NCBI GenBank assembly: GCA_031395645.1
Contig: JANNJM010000086.1
Location: forward strand, 1 to 40,392
DNA length: 40,392 bases
Direction: 5' to 3'
DNA from: SHZI01 sp031395645
GTDB lineage: Bacteria; Pseudomonadota; Gammaproteobacteria; Steroidobacterales; GCA-2729495
Part shown: positions 1 through 8,548 of the stretch, piece after piece
Layout of the letters: each line of letters begins with the position of its first letter
Numbering within the stretch: position 1 is the first letter of the stretch
Position numbers and translations under genes: made by a program
The notes under the pieces: model-generated
What the model was told of the DNA's origin: nothing
What the model saw: the letters and a program-made list of their open reading frames with translations, nothing else
Database searches by the model: none

Positions 1-20
1 ACCCGCGGAAGGTGGGCTGA
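1..20 (+). CDS. C-terminal end of an upstream gene, probably the ABC permease (partial)
   Basis: Read in the frame ending with TGA at 18-20, the first bases give PRKVG and stop. Dpp/Opp/Nik-type permeases of the DppC class often end in a DPR-rich tail, and this TGA shares its A with the ATG of the next gene (TGATG). That overlap is typical of translational coupling inside an ABC operon. Only five residues are visible, so the assignment rests on position. Confidence 0.35.
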
Positions 21-1003
21 TGTCCCGCAATGCCAGCGAGCCAATATTACGGATCCGGGATCTGACCGTTGAGTTCGCGACGGAGGACGGCGTGATTCGG
101 GCCGTGGATGGCGTCAGCTTCGACGTCCAGCCGAATGAGACCCTCGGGCTCGTCGGCGAATCGGGCTGTGGCAAGACCGTTACTGGCTTGTCCATTCTCA
201 GGCTCATCCCCATGCCACCCGGCCGGATTGCTGGCGGGAGCATCGAGCTCTCCGGGCGCGAACTCGTGACGCTCGGGAACCGCGAGATCGAGGACATCCG
301 CGGTCGCGACATTTCCATGATTTTTCAGGAGCCGATGACGGCGCTCAACCCGGTCTTCACCATTGGCAACCAGATGGTCGATGTCCTGTGCCGTCATCGG
401 GAACTCACCCGGCGGCAGGCCCGCCCCGTGGCGGCCGAGTTGCTGGCCAAGGTGAACATTCCCGAGCCCTTGACCCGGCTGGATGACTATCCGCATCAGC
501 TCTCGGGCGGCATGCGCCAGCGTGTGATGATCGCCATGGCCCTCTCGTGCAGCCCGAAACTGCTCATTGCCGACGAGCCGACCACGGCTCTCGATGTGAC
601 CACGGAGGCCCAGGTTCTGGAGCAGATCAAGGCGCTGCAATCCGAATTCCGTATGGCCGTGATCCTGGTGACCCACGACCTCGGGGTGGTGGCCGAGACC
701 TGCCAGCGCGCCGTCGTGATGTACTGCGGGAGCATCGTCGAGTCGGGGGCTACGGCGGATCTTTTCGGCCACCCGCGCCATCCCTACACGGCGGGTCTGC
801 TGTCCTCCATTCCCCGGCTACGCAGTGAGCGGCTGGCGGAATTACCCGTCATCCCCGGGCGGGTGCCCGATCTGCTGCACCTGCCCGCCGGCTGCCGTTT
901 CGCCGACCGCTGCCCGCAGGTGCAGGAACGGTGCCGGGTGGAGCGGCCGTTACTGACCGACGGCGATGGGAGTAGCGCGGTGGCCTGTCACTTCCCGTTG
1001 TAG
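20..1003 (+). CDS. Peptide/nickel ABC transporter ATP-binding protein, OppD/DppD class
   Basis: A 327-residue ATPase of the dipeptide/oligopeptide/nickel importer family. It would hydrolyse ATP at the inner face of the membrane to power uptake with two permeases and a binding protein. Seen: Walker A GESGCGKT at 46-53, Q-loop around Q103, signature LSGGMRQR at 161-168, Walker B LLIADEP at 181-187, switch His in VTHD near 219, and a C-terminal Cys-containing oligo_HPY tail (GCRFADRCPQ). The start overlaps the preceding stop and has a purine-rich stretch (GGAAGGTGGG) just upstream. The partner ATPase lies at 1548, separated by an antisense cyclophilin gene. Family certain; substrate not deducible. 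Confidence 0.93.
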   Translation: MSRNASEPILRIRDLTVEFATEDGVIRAVDGVSFDVQPNETLGLVGESGCGKTVTGLSILRLIPMPPGRIAGGSIELSGRELVTLGNREIEDIRGRDISMIFQEPMTALNPVFTIGNQMVDVLCRHRELTRRQARPVAAELLAKVNIPEPLTRLDDYPHQLSGGMRQRVMIAMALSCSPKLLIADEPTTALDVTTEAQVLEQIKALQSEFRMAVILVTHDLGVVAETCQRAVVMYCGSIVESGATADLFGHPRHPYTAGLLSSIPRLRSERLAELPVIPGRVPDLLHLPAGCRFADRCPQVQERCRVERPLLTDGDGSSAVACHFPL

Positions 1004-1014
1004 GGCGCAGGTCG

Positions 1015-1494
1015 TCAGGCCACCGTGACTTTCACCATGGCATCTCCCTGCTCGATGGCATCCACCACGTCGAGGCCCTTCGTGACTCTGCCGAACACCG
1101 TGTGCTTGCCGTCCAGGTGAGGCTGCGGGCCGTGGGTGATGAAGAACTGGCTGCCGTTCGTGCCGGGACCAGAGTTGGCCATCGAGATCACGCCGCGCTC
1201 GTGGCGCAGCGGGTTGCCTTTGAACTCGTCCTCAAACCGGTAGCCGGGGCCACCGCGGCCCGAGCCCGTGGGGTCGCCGCCCTGGACCATGAAGTTGCTG
1301 ACCACGCGGTGAAAGGTGACGCCGTCGTAGAAGCCGTCCTGCGCCAGGAAGACGAAATTGTTCACCGTTTTCGGCGCGTGCTGGGGGAACAGCTCGAGTT
1401 CGATGGTCCCCCGGCCGGTCTCGATGCTGACCTTGTAGCTGCGGTCGGTGGCGATCTCCAGGCTGGGCGGGGCGTCGTACTGCTTGGTGGGCAT
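1015..1494 (-). CDS. ppiB: Cyclophilin-type peptidyl-prolyl cis-trans isomerase (PpiB-like, cytoplasmic)
   Basis: A 159-residue single-domain cyclophilin that would catalyse prolyl isomerisation during folding. The family core is visible: FHRVVSNFMVQGGDP with the catalytic Arg, then GSGRGGPGYRFEDE, MANSGPGTNGSQFFI and LDGKHTVFGRV. No signal peptide, so probably cytoplasmic. I chose the ATG at 1494 because GGAG lies about 9 bases upstream and the family motif follows with a normal short N-terminus; a longer open frame to 1533 adds 13 unrelated residues. It sits antisense between the two ABC ATPase genes and is divergent from the second, 53 bases away. Confidence 0.92.
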   Translation of the reverse strand: MPTKQYDAPPSLEIATDRSYKVSIETGRGTIELELFPQHAPKTVNNFVFLAQDGFYDGVTFHRVVSNFMVQGGDPTGSGRGGPGYRFEDEFKGNPLRHERGVISMANSGPGTNGSQFFITHGPQPHLDGKHTVFGRVTKGLDVVDAIEQGDAMVKVTVA

Positions 1495-1535
1495 GGTCTG
1501 TACTCCAGGGTGAAGGGAATTCGCGGCTCGCACTT

Positions 1536-1547
1536 TATACTCGACGC
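1536..1547 (+). promoter_or_regulatory. Putative -10 box placed for a leaderless transcript of the second ABC ATPase gene
   Basis: TATACT at 1536-1541 is followed by exactly six bases and then the ATG at 1548, so transcription would begin at or next to the A of the start codon. No Shine-Dalgarno sequence precedes this ATG. A convincing -35 is not visible. The same geometry recurs at 10895 and, on the minus strand, at 31036-31041. Confidence 0.45.
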
Positions 1548-2555
1548 ATGAGTCCTGGCGACCCTCCCCCGATTTCAGCCCCCCTCGTGGAAGTCACCGA
1601 TCTGCGGAAGTACTTTCCGGTTCGGGGCGGCCTGTTTCGACAGGTCGTGGCGCAGGTCAAGGCGGTGGATGGTGTGAGCCTGCAGGTCCGATCGGGCCAG
1701 ACGCTGGGTCTGGTTGGCGAGTCCGGGTGCGGCAAGTCAACACTCGGCCGTACCATCCTCCGTCTGCAGGAACCGACCAGCGGCAGCATCCGCTTCGGGG
1801 GTGAGGAGCTCACGGGCCTCACGCGCAAGCAGCTGCTGCCCTGGCGCCGGCGTATGCAGGCGATTTTTCAGGATCCCTACGGTTCCCTGAGTCCCCGCCG
1901 GACGGTCGCCCAGACAGTGCGCGAGCCGCTCGACGTGCACGGCGTAGGAACCGCGATCGAGCGCCGGGCCCGGGTGGCCGAACTGCTGGACGTCGTGGGC
2001 CTGAGCGCCCAGGCCGCTGACCGCTATCCCCACGAATTCTCGGGCGGCCAGCGCCAGCGCGTGGGGATTGCCCGGGCACTGGCACTCAATCCGCAATTTA
2101 TTGTGGCGGACGAGCCGGTCTCGGCGCTCGACGTGTCGGTGCAGTCGCAGGTGCTGAATCTCGTCGCCCGGCTGCAGCGGGAGCTGGGTATCGCCTTTTT
2201 GTTCATTTCCCACGACCTGGCGGTGATCCAGCACGTCAGCGATCACATTGGGGTGATGTACCTCGGCAAGCTGGTTGAGTTGGCGCCGGCTGGCGAGTTT
2301 TTCCGCAAACCGCTGCACCCCTACACAGAAGCGCTGCTGTCCGCGGTACCCCGGGTGGGTGGCCAGGGAAGCAATCAGGGCCACCAGCGCATCGTCCTGT
2401 CCGGTGACGTGCCGTCACCGCGCAACCCGCCCGCCGGCTGTCCGTTTCACCCGCGGTGCCCGCAGGTCATGGACGTCTGCCGCACCGTAGCCCCGGCGCT
2501 CAAGTCACCGGCCGGCGATCCATCCCGGACGGTCGCCTGCCATCTGCACGAGTAG
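1548..2555 (+). CDS. Peptide/nickel ABC transporter ATP-binding protein, OppF/DppF class
   Basis: A 335-residue second ATPase of the same importer. Walker A GESGCGKST is at 57-65, Q-loop IFQDP near 106-110, signature FSGGQRQR at 164-171, Walker B FIVADEP at 184-190, and the C-terminal oligo_HPY region has a GCPFHPRCPQ Cys pair. OppF/DppF members typically carry the longer N-terminal stretch (LRKYFPV then a loop before the Walker A), as here. It would pair with the ATPase at 20-1003 as a heterodimer. Its TAG stop lies inside the left arm of a hairpin repeat (2552-2577). An internal GTG near 1587 is an alternative start. Confidence 0.92.
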   Translation: MSPGDPPPISAPLVEVTDLRKYFPVRGGLFRQVVAQVKAVDGVSLQVRSGQTLGLVGESGCGKSTLGRTILRLQEPTSGSIRFGGEELTGLTRKQLLPWRRRMQAIFQDPYGSLSPRRTVAQTVREPLDVHGVGTAIERRARVAELLDVVGLSAQAADRYPHEFSGGQRQRVGIARALALNPQFIVADEPVSALDVSVQSQVLNLVARLQRELGIAFLFISHDLAVIQHVSDHIGVMYLGKLVELAPAGEFFRKPLHPYTEALLSAVPRVGGQGSNQGHQRIVLSGDVPSPRNPPAGCPFHPRCPQVMDVCRTVAPALKSPAGDPSRTVACHLHE

Positions 2556-2577
2556 GAGCGCCTGAAGGCGCTCCTAC
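2552..2577. repeat. Intergenic hairpin repeat, copy 1 (also a likely bidirectional terminator)
   Basis: A perfect palindrome with 11-base arms (left arm GTAGGAGCGCC) and a TGAA loop. The TAG in the left arm is the stop of the + strand ABC gene, and the complementary CTA in the right arm (2574-2576) is the TAG stop of trkH on the minus strand. A second copy is at 11113-11138. Similar GTAGGAGCG hairpins are widespread between genes in Gammaproteobacteria and resemble REP elements. Confidence 0.85.
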
Positions 2578-4025
2578 GAGCGCCAGAAGGTGGGGGAGAA
2601 CAGCACGAGCAGCGTGAAGACTTCGAGGCGGCCGAACAGCATGGCGAAGATGCACACCCACTTCGCGAGATCGTTCACCTGGGTGAAGTCGGCGACGACC
2701 TTACCCAGACCCGGACCCATGTTGTTGATTGAGGTGGCGAGCGCCGAGAACGCCGTGACCTGATCAAGGCCCGTGGCGACCAGCATCAGCAGCATCACCC
2801 CGAAGAGGATGATGTAGACCACGCAGAAGCCCCAGACTGCTTCAATCACCCGCTGGGGTACGACGGAGTTGCCCAGCCGCACCGGGATCTCCGCCGCCGG
2901 GTGCACCAGCCGTTTCACCTCCCGGACGCCCTGGTTGTAGAGGAGCATCCAGCGCACGACCTTCATACCTCCACCCGTCGACCCGGCACAACCGCCGATA
3001 AAGCTCACCAGGATCAGCGTCAGTGGCAACGCTCCAGGCCACGCATCAAATCCGGCAGCGACGAACCCCGTGCTGGTCATGAACGAGACAAACTGGAAAG
3101 CAGCGTGCCGCCCTGATTCTCCGATCGTCGCATAGTGCCCGCTGGTAGCCAGCAGGGCCGTACCCGTCAGCGTCAGAATGACCAGGATCAGGCTGTAGGT
3201 ACGGAACTCCGGGTCTTTCCAGTACGCACCCAGTCCCCGGCTTCGCCAGGCTACGAAGTGCAGTGAAAAACTGGCCCCCGCGAGGAACATGAACACGATG
3301 GCTACGCACTCGATGAGCGGACTCTCGAACCAGCCGATGCTGGCGTCGTGGGTTGAAAAGCCACCCGTGGCGAGCGTGGCGAAGCCGTGGCAGATGGCGT
3401 CGAAGGCACTCATGCCGGCGTACCAGTAGGCCAGCGTACAGGCCGCCGTCAGACCCACGTAGATCAGCCACAGTGCCTTGGCCGTTTCCGTGATGCGGGG
3501 CGTTAGCTTGCTGTCCTTCATCGGTCCGGGCGTCTCGGCCCGGTACAGCTGCATACCGCCGACCCCAAGCATCGGCAGGATGGCCACTGCCAGCACGATG
3601 ATGCCCATGCCCCCCAGCCAGTGCAGCTGGGCCCGGTAGTAAAGAATCGATCTGGGCAGACTATCCAGCCCGGTGAGGACAGTGGCGCCGGTGGTGGTGA
3701 GCCCGGATACGGTTTCGAAAAAAGCGTCTGTCACCGACATGGCCGGTGTTGCTGCGAGGAGTAGTGGCACCGCGCCGAAGGCGCCCAGCCCCAGCCAGAA
3801 CACGGCGGCCACCAGGAACCCATCCCGCAGGCGCAGCTCGCGCGTGTCGTTCCGCGCCAGCAACCACGCGATGAGGCCCGCGATGAACGTGATACCGAAG
3901 GCCTCGATGAACGAGCCCGCCTGGCCGTCGGCGTAATACACCGACACGGCGACGGGTGGCATCATCGTCACGCTGTAGAGCATCAACAGCAGGCCTAAGA
4001 TGCGCTGGACGACTCTGATATGCAT
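2574..4025 (-). CDS. trkH: Trk potassium uptake channel subunit TrkH
   Basis: A 483-residue polytopic membrane protein, the length of Escherichia coli TrkH/TrkG. It forms the K+-conducting path and is gated by TrkA, encoded 27 bases upstream on the same strand. Seen: multiple hydrophobic segments throughout, pore-loop motifs TTTGATVL, TGGFST and STGFVAAG, and GCAGSTGGGMKV, matching the four selectivity-filter repeats of the SKT family. The gene is last in a dense minus-strand run and ends inside a hairpin repeat shared with the convergent ABC gene. Confidence 0.95.
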   Translation of the reverse strand: MHIRVVQRILGLLLMLYSVTMMPPVAVSVYYADGQAGSFIEAFGITFIAGLIAWLLARNDTRELRLRDGFLVAAVFWLGLGAFGAVPLLLAATPAMSVTDAFFETVSGLTTTGATVLTGLDSLPRSILYYRAQLHWLGGMGIIVLAVAILPMLGVGGMQLYRAETPGPMKDSKLTPRITETAKALWLIYVGLTAACTLAYWYAGMSAFDAICHGFATLATGGFSTHDASIGWFESPLIECVAIVFMFLAGASFSLHFVAWRSRGLGAYWKDPEFRTYSLILVILTLTGTALLATSGHYATIGESGRHAAFQFVSFMTSTGFVAAGFDAWPGALPLTLILVSFIGGCAGSTGGGMKVVRWMLLYNQGVREVKRLVHPAAEIPVRLGNSVVPQRVIEAVWGFCVVYIILFGVMLLMLVATGLDQVTAFSALATSINNMGPGLGKVVADFTQVNDLAKWVCIFAMLFGRLEVFTLLVLFSPTFWRS

Positions 4026-4052
4026 GGGGGTTGCGAGGCGCCGGGGTGTACG

Positions 4053-5414
4053 TCAGGCCCGGAAGAGCCGCTCGACCTGCTGGATCTGGCGCCGGTCGGC
4101 CACGAAGAGAATCAGGTGGTCCTCGGCCTGCACCACCGTGTCGTGGTGCGCCTGCAGGACCTCATCACCACGCACGATCACGTTGATCGTCGCGCCCCTG
4201 GGCAGCTGAATATCCTCGACTTTGCGCCCGACCACCCGCGTGTCGCCACGATCGCCGTGGGCGATCGCCTCGAGGGCCTCGGCACGGCCCCGACGCAGGG
4301 TGTGGACGCGCACCATGCCGGACTGGCGAACATAGGCCAGCAACGCGCCGATCGTGATCTGTGGCGGTGAAATGCCGACATCGATCCGGGGGCCCTCGAC
4401 AAGCTCAGCGTAAGCGGGCCGGTTAATCAGCGCCATGACCTTCTTGCAGCCGAGCCGCTTGGCGAGCATTGCCGAAAGGATGTTGACTTCTTCGGCGTTG
4501 GTCAGTGCCACGAAGACGTCCGAGCTGTCGATATTCTCTTCCAGCAGCAGTTCTTCATCTGCGGCGTCGCCTGAGAGCACGATGGTCTTCGCCAGTCGTT
4601 CGGAGATCATGCGGGCCCGGTCCCGCGAGCGCTCGATCAGCTTCACCTGGTTCGTGCCTTCCAGCGCCTGGGCAACCCGGAAGCCGATATTGCCACCGCC
4701 GGCGATGAAGATCCGGCGAACCGGATCTTCTCGCTTGCGCATTTCGCGCATCACGGTGCGGATATCGTCCCGGGCCGCGATGAAAAACACCTCATCGTTC
4801 TCCATCAGGCGCGTGCTGCCTTCGGGCGCGATACCCTCCCCATTACGATAGATGGCCGCGATGCGGGTCTCAATGTCCGGCATATGCTCCCGCAGCGTGC
4901 GGATTTCCTGGCCGACCAGAGGCCCGTCCCGTTGCGCGCGGACGCCGACCAGTCGTACCTTGCCATCAGCAAAATCCAGCACCTGAAAGGCGCCTGGGTA
5001 GCGGATCAGCTGCTCAATGTGCCTCGTCACCAGCTGCTCCGGGCTGATGCAGAGATCCACCGGCACGCGGTCGGCGCCAAACAGCCCCGGTGTGTTCATG
5101 TACTCCTGTGAACGGACCCGCGCGATTTTGGTCTTGGTGCCGAACAGCGTGTAGGCCACCTGGCAGGCGATCATGTTCACTTCATCGCTGCTGGTGAGGG
5201 CAATCACCATGTCCGCGTCGGCCGCACCCGCGCGCTCAAGCGCCCCCGGTGATGCCGCGTGACCCAGCACCGTCCGGACGTCGAGGCGATCCTGCAGTTC
5301 CCGGAGCACGGCGGGATTCGAGTCGATGATGGTGACTTCGTTGGATTCCTCGCGGGCCAGGTGATACGCCGCTGTCGAGCCAACCTGGCCTGCTCCGAGG
5401 ATAAGGATCTTCAT
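4053..5414 (-). CDS. trkA: Trk potassium transporter regulatory subunit TrkA
   Basis: A 453-residue cytoplasmic ring protein that binds NAD(H)/nucleotides and gates TrkH. It has the expected two RCK repeats: a GxGxxG Rossmann start at residues 7-12 (LGAGQVGS), a second near residue 237 (AGGGNIGF), each followed by a TrkA-C domain (for example VRLVGVRAQRDGPLVGQ). Length matches the family (about 458). It starts 4 bases after the uvrD stop and precedes trkH, so co-transcription is likely. Confidence 0.95.
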   Translation of the reverse strand: MKILILGAGQVGSTAAYHLAREESNEVTIIDSNPAVLRELQDRLDVRTVLGHAASPGALERAGAADADMVIALTSSDEVNMIACQVAYTLFGTKTKIARVRSQEYMNTPGLFGADRVPVDLCISPEQLVTRHIEQLIRYPGAFQVLDFADGKVRLVGVRAQRDGPLVGQEIRTLREHMPDIETRIAAIYRNGEGIAPEGSTRLMENDEVFFIAARDDIRTVMREMRKREDPVRRIFIAGGGNIGFRVAQALEGTNQVKLIERSRDRARMISERLAKTIVLSGDAADEELLLEENIDSSDVFVALTNAEEVNILSAMLAKRLGCKKVMALINRPAYAELVEGPRIDVGISPPQITIGALLAYVRQSGMVRVHTLRRGRAEALEAIAHGDRGDTRVVGRKVEDIQLPRGATINVIVRGDEVLQAHHDTVVQAEDHLILFVADRRQIQQVERLFRA

Positions 5415-5418
5415 GAGC

Positions 5419-7584
5419 TCACATCACTTCCAGGTTCGCGTAGGACATCACCAGCCACTTGGCACCCGAATCCTCAAAGTTAACCTGAACCCGCGCATGG
5501 GCGCCCGCCCCTTCGTAGCTCAGCACGATACCCTCACCGAACTTCCCGTGCCTGACCCGCTGGCCGAGGCGCACACCGAACGTGGCTTCCTCCGCGCCGT
5601 AGCCGCCACGTCGGTATGCAGGCTGCGAAATATTGAGGCGGGGCCGTATTTCCTCGATGAGTTCAACGGGAATCTCACTGATGAACCGGGACGCCTGCTC
5701 AAAGCTGTCCTTCCCGTGCAGGCGGCGCTGCTCGGCGTGGCAGAGGTAGAGCTCGCTCATCGCGCGCGTGGCGCCGACATAGCACAGCCGGCGCTCCTCC
5801 TCGAGGCCTTCGGCATCGTTTAGTGACCGACGGTGAGGGAAGAGCCCGTCCTCGAGCCCGGTGAGAAAAACCACTGGAAATTCGAGGCCCTTGGCGGAGT
5901 GCAGGGTCATCAGCTGCACGCAGTCGTCCCACGCATCGCCCTGGGCGTCGCCTGCCTCCAGGGCCGCGTTGGCCAGGAAAGCAACGAGGGGTGGCATCGA
6001 CGCCTCCGCCTCCCCCATGTCCTCCGGCTCAAAACTGCGGGCGGCACTGACGAGCTCGTCGAGGTTCTCCAGCCTGGCTTCCGCCCGGTCGCGGGGCTCC
6101 TTGCGGTAGTGCTCGATCAGCCCACTGCGCTGGATGACGTGGTCAACCTGCTCGTGAAGCGCGAGACCCGCGGTGTCCCGGGCCAGCGTCTCGATCAGGT
6201 GCAGGAAGACCTGTACGGCTTTGGCGCCCCGGCTGCCAGCGTCGCCCGCTGCCACCACCTGTGCCGCGTGCCACAGGGAGAGAGCGTTCGCCTTGGCATA
6301 CTCACGGATCGCGTCCACAGAGCGCGTTCCAATGCCACGGGTGGGGACATTCACCACCCGCTCGAAGGCCGATTCATCGTCGCGATTGGCCAGCAGTCGC
6401 AGGTAAGCCAGCGCGTCCTTGATCTCGGCCCGTTCGAAGAACCGCTGACCACCATACACCCGGTAGGGCAGGCTGGCCCGCAGCAGCACCTCTTCAAAGA
6501 CCCGGGACTGGGCGTTGGACCGGTACAGCACGGCCACTTCACTGCGCGAATTACCCTGCCGCACCCAGTCCTGGATACGGCCGACCACGAACTCCGCCTC
6601 ATCCCTTTCGTTGTAGGCCCGGTACAGCCTGATCGGAACGCCCTCGCTACCGGCGGTCCAGAGCTCCTTGCCGAGCCGACCGGTGTTGTGACCGATGATC
6701 GCGTTCGCCGCGCTGAGAATGGTCTTCGTGGAGCGATAGTTCTGCTCGAGCTTCACGGTCCGGGAGCCCGGGAAGTCTTTCTGGAAACGTCGCAGGTGCT
6801 CCTGCCGGGCGCCGCGCCAGCGGTAGATGGACTGATCGTCATCGCCCACGACGAATGGCACGCCTGTGGTGCCGGCCAGCAGGCGCAGCCAGGCGTACTG
6901 GATCGCGTTGGTGTCCTGGAATTCATCCACGAGAATGTGGCGAAAGCGACGCCGGTACTGGGCCAGCAGGTCCGGGTTGTTTTTCCACAGTTCAAAGGCG
7001 CGTAGCAGCAGCTCCGCGAAGTCCACCAGCCCGGCTTTCTCGCAGTTCTCCTGGTAGAGCCGGTAGAGGTGGATCAGCTGGCGCCGGGTCTGGTCGCCGT
7101 CATCGGTCAGTTGGCCGGCCCGCTGGCCTTCGTCCTTGTGGTGGTTGATGAACCACTGGACTTCCCGGGGCACCCATGTGTTTTCGTCCAGGTCCAGGCT
7201 TTTCAGCAAGCGCCGGATCAGGCGCTGCTGGTCCTCCGCGTCAAGAATCTGAAAGCCTTCAGGCAGTCCGGCGTCCTGCGCGTGCCGCCTGAGGAGGCGG
7301 TGCGCCAGCCCGTGAAACGTGCCGATCCACAAGTGGTTCACCGGCATCTCCAGGAGTTCCTGGACGCGGCCGCGCATCTCGGCGGCCGCCTTGTTGGTGA
7401 AGGTGACGGCCAGAATCCCCAGTGGGGAGACGTTCTCCACCTGAATCAGCCACGCGATCCGGTGGACGAGCACGCGGGTCTTGCCGCTGCCGGCGCCCGC
7501 AACGACCAGCATGGGCTCCTGGGGCGCCGCAACGGCTTCCCGCTGAGCGTCGTTCAGCGGGTCGAGGATGCGCGTGACTTCCAT
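5419..7584 (-). CDS. uvrD: DNA helicase II (UvrD), superfamily 1A 3'-5' helicase
   Basis: A 721-residue helicase acting in nucleotide excision and mismatch repair. Motif I GAGSGKT is at residues 30-36, motif II has DEFQDTN, motif III GDDDQSIYRWRGA, motif IV region EQNYRST, motif V TLHSAKGLEFPVV, and motif VI EERRLCYVGATRA. The last ~50 residues (VRHGKFGEGIV...VNFEDSGAKWLVMSYANL) form the C-terminal Tudor-like module of UvrD/PcrA, which separates it from Rep. The start MEVTRIL at 7584 is preferred; a longer frame to 7689 overlaps the upstream gene and adds non-conserved residues. Confidence 0.95.
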   Translation of the reverse strand: MEVTRILDPLNDAQREAVAAPQEPMLVVAGAGSGKTRVLVHRIAWLIQVENVSPLGILAVTFTNKAAAEMRGRVQELLEMPVNHLWIGTFHGLAHRLLRRHAQDAGLPEGFQILDAEDQQRLIRRLLKSLDLDENTWVPREVQWFINHHKDEGQRAGQLTDDGDQTRRQLIHLYRLYQENCEKAGLVDFAELLLRAFELWKNNPDLLAQYRRRFRHILVDEFQDTNAIQYAWLRLLAGTTGVPFVVGDDDQSIYRWRGARQEHLRRFQKDFPGSRTVKLEQNYRSTKTILSAANAIIGHNTGRLGKELWTAGSEGVPIRLYRAYNERDEAEFVVGRIQDWVRQGNSRSEVAVLYRSNAQSRVFEEVLLRASLPYRVYGGQRFFERAEIKDALAYLRLLANRDDESAFERVVNVPTRGIGTRSVDAIREYAKANALSLWHAAQVVAAGDAGSRGAKAVQVFLHLIETLARDTAGLALHEQVDHVIQRSGLIEHYRKEPRDRAEARLENLDELVSAARSFEPEDMGEAEASMPPLVAFLANAALEAGDAQGDAWDDCVQLMTLHSAKGLEFPVVFLTGLEDGLFPHRRSLNDAEGLEEERRLCYVGATRAMSELYLCHAEQRRLHGKDSFEQASRFISEIPVELIEEIRPRLNISQPAYRRGGYGAEEATFGVRLGQRVRHGKFGEGIVLSYEGAGAHARVQVNFEDSGAKWLVMSYANLEVM

Positions 7585-7606
7585 GTCGGCCGGGGAGTCT
7601 AGCAGC

Positions 7607-8545
7607 TTACTTCTCCGGGCAAATCCACAACTCGACGGGCTGGCCGGCGCCATTGCGCGCGGGACTGGCCGAGCAGGCAGCGAGGGCACCCGGTGGCATT
7701 ACTGGCGCTGGCGTGTCCTGGCACGGGAGACGCCCGTACAGATTCTTCTCGGCGACGAAGACCGGCGGCAGTGACCCACCTTTCCGGCCGCTTAAGGCCG
7801 CACTGTGCTCCGCCAGGATGGCCAGCGACCGGCCGCAGGTGATGGTGATCAGATCCTGGTCCGGATTCCGTGCCAGTGCTTCGATCTGTTCCAGGTTCTC
7901 AGAAGTAGCCAGCATCGGCCCGTACTGCCGGATCGCTGCCAGGGTCCACGCGACCGCGTCCTGCCTGGAGTCCCTGCCCGGATCGCCGCCGCCGCTCGCT
8001 GCAAGGATGGCCGCGATTTCTCCCATCGCGGCAGCGGATCCCAGCTTGCTCGCCCGGCTGTAGTACTCGATGGCCGTGCCAGGGTCTCCCGGCAGGCTCC
8101 CGGCTGCGTACGCCTGGATAGCGCCAAGATCTCCGGAGTCGGCCAGCGTCTTCTGCGTGGGGCGGGTCATGGCCGCATAAACCTGGGCTGGCGCGTTGTC
8201 CGCCGAAACGCCCGCCAGCGGGTCGGCGTCGAGGAAGCCGTGGGCTACGCGCCATTCCTGGTAGCCGGCCAGCAGTATTTCGCCGTCCTGTCCACGCGTA
8301 TTCAGGGCTCGTATCAGTTCATCCCGATTCGAGACGTTGACCGGGGTCGCCGCTGCAGCGGCCGGCACTTCGTCAGCCGGCGCTGCCGGGACGGGCTCGC
8401 TGGCGACGGGAGCCGGAGTGGGCGCTGCTTGCTGCGCGATCGTCGTGGCTGGCGCCACCGGTGCCGTCCCGTCAGTGGCCAGTAGCCAGGCGGCCACGCC
8501 AAGCGCGAACAGCACGGCGGCCACAGCCAGCGCGCTGCGCGACAC
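7607..8545 (-). CDS. Membrane-anchored protein with Sel1/TPR-like repeats, function unknown
   Basis: A 312-residue protein I cannot name. It begins with a hydrophobic anchor or uncleaved signal (about residues 5-23), then an Ala/Pro-rich linker (about 28-70), then a probably periplasmic domain. The stretch AIQAYAAGSLPGDPGTAIEYYSRASKLGSAAAM resembles Sel1/TPR helices. Several Cys occur in the C-terminal third (ITCGRS, PCQDT, ACSAS, WICPEK). It lies 3 bases downstream of ctaA and 22 bases upstream of uvrD, within a minus-strand run starting at surf1. Co-transcription with oxidase assembly genes is inference only. Confidence 0.7.
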   Translation of the reverse strand: MSRSALAVAAVLFALGVAAWLLATDGTAPVAPATTIAQQAAPTPAPVASEPVPAAPADEVPAAAAATPVNVSNRDELIRALNTRGQDGEILLAGYQEWRVAHGFLDADPLAGVSADNAPAQVYAAMTRPTQKTLADSGDLGAIQAYAAGSLPGDPGTAIEYYSRASKLGSAAAMGEIAAILAASGGGDPGRDSRQDAVAWTLAAIRQYGPMLATSENLEQIEALARNPDQDLITITCGRSLAILAEHSAALSGRKGGSLPPVFVAEKNLYGRLPCQDTPAPVMPPGALAACSASPARNGAGQPVELWICPEK

Positions 8546-8548
8546 TGC

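Noticed and set aside
5833..7005. Long open frame on + antisense to uvrD (390 codons)
   Set aside because: High GC with strong third-position bias leaves antisense frames open. The translated text has no family motifs, while the minus strand encodes a complete UvrD.
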